Shown here: positions 34,528 through 42,016 of the stretch, in pieces
Layout of the letters: every line of letters begins with the position of its first letter
Numbering within the stretch: position 1 is the stretch's first letter
Origin: PMG-095 sp049324695
GTDB taxonomy: Bacteria > Myxococcota_A > Polyangia > Polyangiales > Polyangiaceae
Direction: 5' to 3'
Assembly: GCA_049324695.1 (NCBI GenBank)
Contig: JBMOMJ010000056.1
Span: forward strand, 186,001 to 250,000
DNA length: 64,000 nt
Position numbers and translations under genes: made by a program
The notes under the pieces: model-generated
What the model was told of the DNA's origin: nothing
The model's input: only the letters and a program-made list of their open reading frames with translations
Database searches by the model: none

Positions 34528-35583
34528 ATGAAACGCGCGTGGACGTTGGTGACGGGTGCGACGGGCTTCATCGGTTCGGCCGTAGTGCGCCAGCTCATCG
34601 AACGCGGGCGCGCCGTGAAAGCGTTCGTGCGACCGGGCTCGAGCCTGAAAGCGTTCGAGGGCATGCCTCCGGACCGCTTTCAATTGGCCTACGGGGACGT
34701 GACGCTCGAGTCGACGGTGTACCGCGCGCTGATGGGCTGCGAGCAGCTGTTCCACGTGGCGTCCGTGTTCAAGTACTGGAGCACGCGACCGGAGCGCATC
34801 ATCGAGCCCGCGGTGCTGGGTACACGTGCAGTGCTCGCAGCCGCGCGTGCCCAGGGCATTCAGCGCGTGGTCGTGACGAGCAGCGCTGCAGTTTTGGGTA
34901 CGACGACGGGCGATGAGCCCATGAGCGAAACCCATCCAAACCAGCTGCTCGATCCAGAGGTCTACATTCGCGCGAAAATTGAAGCCGAGCGCGTCGTCCA
35001 AGAGCACATGGACGCGGGCATGCCGGTCATTAGCGTGCTGCCCACCGCTGTGTTCGGCCCGGGTGATCGCAAGCCGACTCCGAACGGGCGCACTTTGCTC
35101 GACTATCTGCAGCTTTCACCTTCGCGCCGCATTCCAGCGACCGATGGCGGCATTTCGGTCGTCGACGTCGACGACGTCGCGGAGGGTCACGTGCTAGCGA
35201 TGGAACGCGGCCGCTTTGGCGAGCGCTACATCCTAGGCGGCGACAACCTCACCTTCCGTCAGCTGTTTCAGTTGATGCACGAGCTCACCGGTCTTGCTCA
35301 GCCAGGCAAGGCGCCCAGTCCTGCGCTGATTCAACTCGCCGGGCGAGTGCTCGAGCTTTACGCGCGTTGGAGCGGGAGCGATCCAATCCTCACGTATCGA
35401 CTCGCGCGCGACTACGCCTACGCGCGCGTTTGGGTCACGAGCGAAAAGGCGGAACGTGAGCTCGGCTACAAGCATCGGCCAGCGCGTGAAACGCTGTCCC
35501 GCGCGTTACGCTTCTTCCTCGTGAACCAATACGTGCCAGCGCCGCTCGCGGGTCAGCTGCGGCTGGAGCTCCGGCCGTCGTGA
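34528..35583 (+). CDS. NAD-dependent epimerase/dihydroflavonol-4-reductase-like extended SDR
   Basis: 351 residues. Rossmann signature VTGATGFIGSAVVRQL at 7-22, then the catalytic YxxxK as YIRAK and a preceding Ser (VVTSSAAV). Length and the N-terminal glycine-rich loop place it among the extended SDRs. The closest functional group is hopanoid-associated (HpnA-type) or dihydroflavonol-reductase-like; the substrate is not certain. Cytoplasmic. Its TGA overlaps the GTG of the next membrane protein gene (GTGA), suggesting a shared pathway, possibly lipid-linked. Confidence 0.88.
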   Translation: MKRAWTLVTGATGFIGSAVVRQLIERGRAVKAFVRPGSSLKAFEGMPPDRFQLAYGDVTLESTVYRALMGCEQLFHVASVFKYWSTRPERIIEPAVLGTRAVLAAARAQGIQRVVVTSSAAVLGTTTGDEPMSETHPNQLLDPEVYIRAKIEAERVVQEHMDAGMPVISVLPTAVFGPGDRKPTPNGRTLLDYLQLSPSRRIPATDGGISVVDVDDVAEGHVLAMERGRFGERYILGGDNLTFRQLFQLMHELTGLAQPGKAPSPALIQLAGRVLELYARWSGSDPILTYRLARDYAYARVWVTSEKAERELGYKHRPARETLSRALRFFLVNQYVPAPLAGQLRLELRPS

Positions 35584-36230
35584 CCGCGCGCTTCGGCTTG
35601 TGCATCGCGGCGCTCGCAGCCGTGCTCAGTGCGGTAGTCGTTGCGCTGCGAGCGGGCGGACCCGCAACGGCTCTTCTAGTGGTGTGCGGCGCGACGGCGC
35701 TGTTGCTTGCGCCATTGCTGGCATCGTTGAGCGCGCTGCGCGCCGCGACACCGGCGTTGCGCGCGGTTTGGCTCGGCTTCGGCCTAGCTGCGCTGCCGCT
35801 CTCCGTTCTCGCCAAGCTTCTGAAGGTGACGACACACCATCGCCCGCTTGGCGCCGTAACTTTCGCGTTCCTGGCGCTGTTCGTCATCGCAGGCTGGGTT
35901 GCCATTTCGCTCCGTGTCATGACCGCAGCGCCCCCGCGCTGGTTACCGCGCTTGCTTGCGGTCGTGGCCGGGCTCGGTGCCGCGAGCTTGCTCATGCCTT
36001 TGGTTCGCGACCCAATCGCCCGAGCTGGCGTGTTCGATGTCGGCGTAGCGCTGGGCAGTGCCGCGGTCCTGGTTTTGCTTCCATGGCCGGAGGCGGCGCG
36101 AGCCCTCGCCCAGCGACTCGGTCCGTGGTTGTGGGCAACTCTCGTGCTAGTCGGGCTCGTGTCGGCGCTCGGGGGTGCCGCAGCGGGCAGCGCCTCTCCC
36201 GCGCTCGCCGCTGCGCTTGGCTGGTTCTAA
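35580..36230 (+). CDS. Seven-helix membrane protein, unknown
   Basis: 216 residues, GTG start at 35580. About seven transmembrane helices by hydrophobicity, starting with FGLCIAALAAVLSAVVVALR. No conserved polar motif beyond a THHRP loop in the middle. Coupled by 4 nt to the SDR gene, so it may act in the same lipid or envelope pathway. No family recognised. Confidence 0.65.
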   Translation: MTARFGLCIAALAAVLSAVVVALRAGGPATALLVVCGATALLLAPLLASLSALRAATPALRAVWLGFGLAALPLSVLAKLLKVTTHHRPLGAVTFAFLALFVIAGWVAISLRVMTAAPPRWLPRLLAVVAGLGAASLLMPLVRDPIARAGVFDVGVALGSAAVLVLLPWPEAARALAQRLGPWLWATLVLVGLVSALGGAAAGSASPALAAALGWF

Positions 36231-36380
36231 ACCCTGCCGTCGCTGGTCACGTCGCGCCGCTCGTACGGTTGGGGTCCTCGGCCCGCAGTTCGGAGCGCCG
36301 ACTAACCTCTGGTTCAGAACTGCGCAAGCCACCGGATTGGACGGCAGCAAAACGCGCCGAATCGGTCCATATTTGGGGTG

Positions 36381-37601
36381 ATGCACGCGCCGCCGAACCC
36401 GAGGGACCTCATCCTCGCGTTACTCCGGCGAGTAATTTTGGTGCTGGCTCTCGTAGTCACGACCGTGACACCGCAGGCTGCCGTCGCAGAGCCCGCGGTG
36501 CGCACCGGCAGCGGCGACATGGGTCAAGTCGACGCTGTGCTCGCTCGCGAATCACCCGGGGACGCACCGCGCGTGGGTGCAGGTCGCTTGAACGCGACGC
36601 CACCGCCGCCGGGCTTCAACCTCTTCGACGGCGGTTGGATTCGCTTTTACTACCATCCGTCGAGTCGCGAACACGTGCAGGCTCTCATCGCGGAGTCGAC
36701 CGTGATTCGACGCGAGCTCACCGAGCGCCTGGGCACCAACGTGCTTTCGCACGTGCGCGTCGACGTAGCGCGCACGCCTGGTGAAATGGCGACCTTGGCC
36801 CCCGCCGACGCGCCCTACCCTGAATACGCGGCTGGCGTCGCCTACTCCGAGATCGGCCTCGTGCTCTTGTCGCTCTCGCCGGTGCACCCAACTTCTGAGC
36901 ACAATCTCGTGCAGGTTTTCCGGCACGAGCTCGCTCACATCGCGCTCTTCGACGCGGTGGCTGGTCGCCACGTTCCGCGCTGGTTCAATGAAGGCTTCGC
37001 CGTCTTTGCGTCGGGCGAGAGCTCGTTCGAGCGGCTGCGCACGTTGTGGCTGGCATCGGTCGCCGACACTTTGCCGCCTCTCTCCCAACTCGATACCGGT
37101 TTTCCTGCCAACGAAGCCGACGCCGAAATCGCGTACGCCGAAGCCGTCGACGTTGTGCGCTTCCTCGTCCGTAAGCGCGAGCACTTCCGCTTTCAGGGCC
37201 TCGTCGAACGCGTGCGCGCTGGCGAAGAGTTCGCCTCGAGCCTCAAAGACGCTTACGGCGTCGATCTCCCGCTGCTGGAGCAAGAGTGGCGCGAAGACGT
37301 TGCGCGTCGCTACACCTTCTGGCCAGTGCTCTTGAGCGGCACGTTCGTGTGGGTTGGCGTGCTCGGTTTGTTCGTGCTCGGCTGGCGCAAAAAGCGCCTG
37401 CGCGCGAAACTGACGCTGTCGCGCTGGGCCGAAGAAGAAGCTCGCGAAGACGAGATGCGCGCGCGACTTGCCGACGGCCAATCTCCCCGCGTGCACATCG
37501 TCCTCGCGCGAGGTCCGCACCAAGGGCTGCCTCCGATGCCGCTGCCTGAAACCGACGTGCCGAAGGTTCAGCACGAAGGTCAGTGGCACACGCTGCATTA
37601 G
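36381..37601 (+). CDS. Membrane-anchored peptidase MA-like zinc metalloprotease
   Basis: 406 residues from the ATG at 36381; a GTG three bases upstream is possible. Signal sequence LALVVTTVTPQAAVAEP. The catalytic motif HELAH is near residue 182-186 (zinc ligands His, catalytic Glu) with the third ligand Glu in RWFNEGFAVF. A transmembrane helix at about 313-336 (SGTFVWVGVLGLFVLGW) is followed by a basic cytoplasmic tail. The active domain is therefore periplasmic, facing out from the inner membrane. It shares the HExxH...EGxAxY plan with the TPR protease at the left edge. Substrate unknown. Confidence 0.85.
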   Translation: MHAPPNPRDLILALLRRVILVLALVVTTVTPQAAVAEPAVRTGSGDMGQVDAVLARESPGDAPRVGAGRLNATPPPPGFNLFDGGWIRFYYHPSSREHVQALIAESTVIRRELTERLGTNVLSHVRVDVARTPGEMATLAPADAPYPEYAAGVAYSEIGLVLLSLSPVHPTSEHNLVQVFRHELAHIALFDAVAGRHVPRWFNEGFAVFASGESSFERLRTLWLASVADTLPPLSQLDTGFPANEADAEIAYAEAVDVVRFLVRKREHFRFQGLVERVRAGEEFASSLKDAYGVDLPLLEQEWREDVARRYTFWPVLLSGTFVWVGVLGLFVLGWRKKRLRAKLTLSRWAEEEAREDEMRARLADGQSPRVHIVLARGPHQGLPPMPLPETDVPKVQHEGQWHTLH

Positions 37602-37666
37602 TGCGCTGTCTCTTCCTGGCGAGAGCACTAAGCTTGGTTTGGAGAGAGCGCAGCTCCCCTCAGGTT

Positions 37667-38335
37667 CTAGCGTTCGAACGGCTCTGGTTGCACGCGTTGA
37701 TCAGCTGACAACAGCGTGAGCGATGGCATCACGCGATCCACGACGAGGCGAAGGCGACGCGCGACTTCTTCGTCTCGCGTGGTTCCCACGACTCGTGTGG
37801 AGAAGTGCGCTATGAGACAGCGTCCGATGCCGGCGGCAAAGAGTGTGACGTGGCCGGCGAGCTCGTCGGCGCTGACGTTGTCGAGGCTGACCGTGACTTG
37901 GCCGCTGAGTTCGCCGCGCAGTTTGATGCGACGCTGTTCGAGAGCTTCGCCTTCCGCCGGGCGTGGCAAGTCAGGGTGCTCGAGGCGAGCTCTTTGTTCG
38001 CACTCGGTTGGCTGAACCAGGCGTCGTTCGCGGCTGGTTGAGATTTCGAGGAGTGACTGGGTGGACGCGTGTTGGAGCCGTACCCAACGCGCGGTGCCGG
38101 TGTCTTTCCAGCGGCCGGCGTCGGGAAGGTCGACGGCGACTGCGAGCCGCGCAAGCTGCACGGTTTCGAGGGCGCTGTCGGGTGGAGGCGCTGCAGCTGG
38201 CTGCACGACGGGGGCGAGCGTGGGCTCTGCCGCGGTGGTCGTTGGCGTATGCGGCGCCGGGGTTTGGCGCGCGCAGGCGAAGAGGCTCGCGACTGCGACT
38301 GCGATGGCGAAGCGAGCCATGGCGGGCGAATTCAT
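37667..38335 (-). CDS. Small lipoprotein, unknown
   Basis: 222 residues from the ATG at 38335; further upstream readings run through the intergenic region and the divergent gene. Signal peptide ends at LFACA, a relaxed lipobox. A Thr/Pro/Ala-rich linker leads to a folded alpha/beta part (about 65-215) with no recognised family. The pattern VAVDLPDAGRW... LLEIS... resembles beta-sheet lipoprotein domains of about 150 residues. Convergent with the metalloprotease gene; divergent from the cysteine-repeat gene. Confidence 0.65.
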   Translation of the reverse strand: MNSPAMARFAIAVAVASLFACARQTPAPHTPTTTAAEPTLAPVVQPAAAPPPDSALETVQLARLAVAVDLPDAGRWKDTGTARWVRLQHASTQSLLEISTSRERRLVQPTECEQRARLEHPDLPRPAEGEALEQRRIKLRGELSGQVTVSLDNVSADELAGHVTLFAAGIGRCLIAHFSTRVVGTTRDEEVARRLRLVVDRVMPSLTLLSADQRVQPEPFER

Positions 38336-38419
38336 GCGCGCCGTGTGTATAGCGCGCTGTCCGGGCGCGATAAACGGCGGTGCTTGCGTCGCCGTCGGAG
38401 AGAATGAAATAGTGCTCGC

Positions 38420-38848
38420 GTGAGCGACGCCATCGACGCCCGAAGCTTCGAGTCCCGGTACCGCGAGCTGGTCTCCGAATTCACGAAGGAGCGCGGCAAC
38501 ACCGCGTGCATCGAGTGCGAGCGCTGTCAGGGCTGCAGCACGAGCACGTTCTGCAAGGATTCGGAGCGGCTGTTGCGTTGTCACTTTTGTACTCGCTGCG
38601 TGGGCTGCACGGATTGTTCGCATTGCCGCGCGAGCAAGGGGTTGATTGGTTGCCAGCACTGCGTCGAGTGCGAGAACTGTTCGTCGAGTTCGTACTTGGT
38701 TCGCTCCGTCGGGCTATCTGGTTGTTCGTACTGTTTTGGCTGTGTGGGCCTGAGCAACAAAGACTTTCATATCTTGAATCAACCGTATGCCCGTCGTGAG
38801 TACTTCGCGATCACGAGCCGGCTGATGAAAGAATTGCGGATTGCCTAG
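38420..38848 (+). CDS. Cysteine-ladder protein with four 24-residue repeats
   Basis: 142 residues, GTG start at 38420. Eighteen Cys occur in C-x2-C arrays. The array starts are at residues 30, 54, 78 and 102, exactly 24 apart, so the protein is four tandem 24-residue units; repeats 1 and 2 also share Cys at +9 and +15. The regular Cys spacing suggests a short solenoid with stacked Cys columns for metal or Fe-S binding. The C-terminus after the fourth unit (LSNKDFHILNQPYARREYF) resembles a tail I recall from cysteine-rich proteins annotated loosely as CaiB/BaiF in candidate-phyla genomes. This recall is unverified. No signal peptide, so cytoplasmic. Function unknown. Confidence 0.8.
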   Translation: MSDAIDARSFESRYRELVSEFTKERGNTACIECERCQGCSTSTFCKDSERLLRCHFCTRCVGCTDCSHCRASKGLIGCQHCVECENCSSSSYLVRSVGLSGCSYCFGCVGLSNKDFHILNQPYARREYFAITSRLMKELRIA

Positions 38849-38881
38849 GCGTCGGGCGGCGCGGATTGGAACCGAGCGGCG

Positions 38882-39217
38882 ATGACTGTGCAGTCGGATC
38901 CCGCGCTGGAGGCGCTCTGGAAAAATGCGCTGGATGCGTGGGACGACGAGCGCGCGCACAGCGCATTTCTCGAGTATTGCCGTTCGACGCAGCGTTTGGC
39001 TGAGGCTGCGGTGCGCTATCGAGGAATGGCCAAGGACCGTGATCGGGCGGCCGTGGCGGAACGAAAGCTGAAGGCCGTGGTGCTGCTCGCAATGAGCCAG
39101 CTCGAAGCTTCGCGCAGTGAGCGGAAGGCCCCGGCACGACGTACGAATTACGTGCTGGTGGCTTTCTTTTTGGCTGCAACTCTCGGCCTTTTGGCCTACG
39201 TTGCAAGTACGCGTTGA
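38882..39217 (+). CDS. Small tail-anchored protein, unknown
   Basis: 111 residues. Helical TPR-like N-terminal region (about 8-80), then a C-terminal transmembrane helix TNYVLVAFFLAATLGLLAYV ending four residues before the stop. That gives a tail-anchored topology, soluble domain in the cytoplasm. It follows the cysteine-repeat gene by 33 nt on the same strand, so the pair may be co-transcribed. No family recognised. Confidence 0.65.
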   Translation: MTVQSDPALEALWKNALDAWDDERAHSAFLEYCRSTQRLAEAAVRYRGMAKDRDRAAVAERKLKAVVLLAMSQLEASRSERKAPARRTNYVLVAFFLAATLGLLAYVASTR

Positions 39218-39277
39218 CGGGGGAATCGGTCGGGTGCACCTGGCGTTTTTGTGACGACGGTGCCATCCGGTGGCGTG

Positions 39278-39286
39278 TGTTATAGA
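39278..39286 (+). promoter_or_regulatory. Extended -10 candidate for the pal-tol operon
   Basis: TGT followed by TATAGA (TGn plus -10-like, positions 39278-39286). No -35 at good spacing is visible. It lies about 110 nt before the pal start. Confidence 0.3.
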
Positions 39287-39393
39287 GCCCGAGGCTCGGT
39301 GAAGGTTGGCGCGTGTTGGCGCACTTCGCTGAGCGGCGGTCAGCGCGGGCCACACACCGGTACTCGCTCGAAACCCCAAGAAAGGACGAAGTC

Positions 39394-39930
39394 GTGAGAA
39401 TCCAAGCTCTCCTCCTCATCGCCGGCACCGCGGCGCTGGCCGCGTGCGGCTCCAAGCCCCCCGAAGAGGCAAAAGCTCCCCCCGTCGCGCAGCCGCAGCC
39501 GGTTGCTCAGCCGGCGAAGCCGCCGCCCGCCAAGGTGGATGACAATCCGAATCAATCGAACCTCGCCATTTCGGATGAGATTCGAAAGGCGTGTGGAATC
39601 ACCGACGCCGAGGCGTACTTCGCGTTCGATTCAGCCAACATCCGTCCGCAAGATCGGACCGTGCTCAAGAAGCTGGCCGATTGCTTCAGCACGGGGCCGC
39701 TCAAGGGTCGCCGCATGCGCCTCGTGGGCCACGCCGATCCGCGCGGCGACGAGGAGTACAATCGCGTGCTCGGGCAGCGTCGCGCAGACAGCGTGAAGGG
39801 CGCCATCGCAACGGCCGGTCTCGACTCTGGCAAGATGGAAACCACCTCGCGTGGCGAAGACGACGCCAGTGGTACCGATGACGCAGGCTGGGCGAAGGAT
39901 CGCCGCGTAGACGTGCTGCTCGGCAGCTGA
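39394..39930 (+). CDS. pal: Peptidoglycan-associated lipoprotein (Pal)
   Basis: 178 residues from the GTG at 39394, which has AAAGGA at good spacing; upstream in-frame codons are poorly supported. Lipobox LAAC anchors it in the outer membrane. A Pro/Ala/Lys linker precedes the OmpA fold with AYFAFDSANI and the Pal-type VGHADPRGDEEYNRVLGQRR. Binds peptidoglycan diaminopimelate and is pulled by Tol. It sits first in the operon, upstream of tolQ, whereas most proteobacteria place it after tolB. Confidence 0.92.
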   Translation: MRIQALLLIAGTAALAACGSKPPEEAKAPPVAQPQPVAQPAKPPPAKVDDNPNQSNLAISDEIRKACGITDAEAYFAFDSANIRPQDRTVLKKLADCFSTGPLKGRRMRLVGHADPRGDEEYNRVLGQRRADSVKGAIATAGLDSGKMETTSRGEDDASGTDDAGWAKDRRVDVLLGS

Positions 39931-39935
39931 TTGCC

Positions 39936-40649
39936 ATGCAGCCGGACGCCGCAGCTCACGTAGCGCCCCCGCAAAAGGCCCTCGATCCTATCGGCCTCAT
40001 GCTCGGCTCCTCCGGGGTCGTGCTGGTCGTGCTTCTGATCTTGATCGTAGCGGCGGCGTTGGTTTGGTTGATTTGGTTTCTCAAGTTCGCGCAGCTCTCA
40101 CGGCTGCGGGGCTCGCTGCGTGCGTTCGAGCGCGCCAGCGAAAATGTGCCGCGCGGAGCGGACCTTGTGGCGTTGGCTGAGCGTCACAAGGCCTCGCCCG
40201 GCGGTCGTGTCGTGTTGGCGCTCGCACGCCGTCAGGAAACTGCGAGCACCAGCTCCGAGCTGTTGAGCGCGATCGCGAAGCGCGCGGTGACGGCAGAGCA
40301 GCAACGCGCGATGGCGCTGATGCCGACGTTGTCGAGCATTGCGTCGGCGGCGCCGTTCGTCGGTTTGTTCGGCACCGTGTGGGGCATCATGGATGCGTTC
40401 TTGCGCATTGGCGTGGAGAAGAGCGCGTCGCTGCCCGTGGTGGCGCCTGCCATTGGCGAAGCGTTGATCGCAACCGCATTCGGCTTGGTCGCCGCAATTC
40501 CCGCTACGATTGGTTACAACTACGTCGACAAGCGCATCGGTGACTTGGTCGACGAGCTCAGCGCCAGCGCCGAAGTTTGGGTGGAAACTTTGGCGGATGG
40601 CGAGCGCGCAGCGAGCGTCAATCCGTACGCACAGCACCAACGTAGGTAG
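39936..40649 (+). CDS. tolQ: TolQ/ExbB/MotA-family proton-channel protein
   Basis: 237 residues. Three transmembrane helices: one near the N-terminus (GVVLVVLLILIVAAALVWLI) and two C-terminal. The MotA/ExbB core is APFVGLFGTVWGIMDAF with AIGEALIATAFGLVAAIPA. With TolR it makes the proton-driven motor of the Tol-Pal envelope-constriction machine in the inner membrane. Starts 5 nt after the pal stop. Confidence 0.95.
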   Translation: MQPDAAAHVAPPQKALDPIGLMLGSSGVVLVVLLILIVAAALVWLIWFLKFAQLSRLRGSLRAFERASENVPRGADLVALAERHKASPGGRVVLALARRQETASTSSELLSAIAKRAVTAEQQRAMALMPTLSSIASAAPFVGLFGTVWGIMDAFLRIGVEKSASLPVVAPAIGEALIATAFGLVAAIPATIGYNYVDKRIGDLVDELSASAEVWVETLADGERAASVNPYAQHQRR

Positions 40650-40652
40650 CGC

Positions 40653-41096
40653 ATGGCGATGCAAGTCGGCAGCAGGCGGCGGGGCGGGTTTCGAGACATC
40701 AACGTCACACCGCTCGTCGACGTGATGCTGGTCTTATTGGTGGTGTTCATGGTGACGGCACCGTTGCTCACCACCGGTTTGCGCATCGACTTGCCCGAAG
40801 TGAAGGCGGCGCAAACGCCCGTGAAGGACGCGCGCTTGCTCGTCAGCGTGACCAAAGAGGAGCGCGTGCTGTTCGGCGAGGACGATGTGACGGGTCGCAT
40901 CGATCAGGCGCTGAAAGAGAACGCGCGCGTGCAGAAGGAGCGCGAGCTCTACATTCGCGCCGACAAGAACGCTCGCTACGGCATCGTGGCCGAGGTCGTC
41001 GCGGCTGCTCGCAATAGTGGTGTCGAGTCCCTCAATCTGCTGGTCGAACCGGAGGTCGAGGAGGAGCCTGCAACTCCTTCGACGAAGCAAAAGTGA
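40653..41096 (+). CDS. tolR: TolR/ExbD-family motor protein
   Basis: 147 residues. Basic N-terminus, then VTPLVDVMLVLLVVFMVTAP: one transmembrane helix with the motor Asp (LVDVMLVLL) that carries protons in ExbD/TolR. Periplasmic domain follows. The C-terminal part (GVESLNLLVEPE) is the usual ExbD/TolR end. Four nt after tolQ; its stop overlaps the GTG of the TolA-like gene. Confidence 0.95.
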   Translation: MAMQVGSRRRGGFRDINVTPLVDVMLVLLVVFMVTAPLLTTGLRIDLPEVKAAQTPVKDARLLVSVTKEERVLFGEDDVTGRIDQALKENARVQKERELYIRADKNARYGIVAEVVAAARNSGVESLNLLVEPEVEEEPATPSTKQK

Positions 41097-42016
41097 GCCG
41101 CGCCGCCCCGACCATCCGCGCCTTCGAGCCGCACGAGATCGCTCTCTCGGCGACAGCGAGCGCGGCAGTGGTCACGGGATTTCTCGCGCTGCTGGTCTTT
41201 GCTGGCCAAAATAAAACCCACGTCAAAGCGGTCGAGCCACCGCAAGAAAAGCTCGTCCCGATGCAGGTGCGGCCAGTGCTCGACGAGCTGCCGCTGTTGA
41301 AGCTCGGCGGCAAGAAGAAGGCGAAGCTGCCCGACATGTGGAAGAAAAATCCACCGGTGCAGCGCTTCGAAGCGTCGAGCGCGCCGTCGACGAAAGCGGC
41401 TAAAACGCCCGAGGCAATTCCAGACACACCGCTCGCGAAGCCAGACGCCGCAGCGCCGCCGCCCGATGCCGAAGTCGCAAAGCAAGTCGACCAGACCCTG
41501 CTCGATGCCGGGCCCGATTCGGCGCCAACGGTGGAAGGCGAAGGTTCGCCCGACGGCGTGAAGGAAGGCACCGAGACGGATCCGTTGAAGGCGCGCGCCA
41601 TCAGCGCGTATCAAGCGAAGTTGATCGCGTGGTTCAACGCGCGTTTTCGTCCGCCGGAGTCGGGGATTCCTTGCGCCGAGCTCAAAAAGATGAGCAGCGG
41701 CGTGAACGTGAGCGTCGGCGCCAACCGGCAGGTGGCCGGCTACACGGTAGCGTCACCGAGCGGGAATGCCATCTTCGACGAGCGTGTTCGTTCAACGTTG
41801 GACCGCGTGGTGGGTGAAGAGCTGCCGCCGCCTCCGCCGCTGTACCCGGACATCCTGAGCTCGAATCTTTCGTTCCGTCTTTCTGGAAGCAAAGCCACAT
41901 GCGACGACAAGCCTGCGACTCCGAGTCCAACTCCTCCCGCCGCTCCCGCGCCCGAAGCGCCCGCGCCTACGCCACCCGCGCCGGCGCCCGAGCCGCCTGG
42001 GCCGGAATCGCCCTGA
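41093..42016 (+). CDS. tolA: TolA/TonB-like energy-transducing protein
   Basis: 307 residues, GTG start at 41093. N-terminal transmembrane helix (about 17-37; VVTGFLALLVFAG), long charged and Pro/Ala linker, then a TolA/TonB C-terminal domain (about 180-265; LKARAISAYQAKLIAWFNAR ... VASPSGNAIFDERV). It should connect the TolQR motor to Pal and TolB. The last ~37 residues are Pro/Ala-rich, and their codons overlap the start of tolB by 118 nt in another frame. Confidence 0.88.
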   Translation: MSRAAPTIRAFEPHEIALSATASAAVVTGFLALLVFAGQNKTHVKAVEPPQEKLVPMQVRPVLDELPLLKLGGKKKAKLPDMWKKNPPVQRFEASSAPSTKAAKTPEAIPDTPLAKPDAAAPPPDAEVAKQVDQTLLDAGPDSAPTVEGEGSPDGVKEGTETDPLKARAISAYQAKLIAWFNARFRPPESGIPCAELKKMSSGVNVSVGANRQVAGYTVASPSGNAIFDERVRSTLDRVVGEELPPPPPLYPDILSSNLSFRLSGSKATCDDKPATPSPTPPAAPAPEAPAPTPPAPAPEPPGPESP

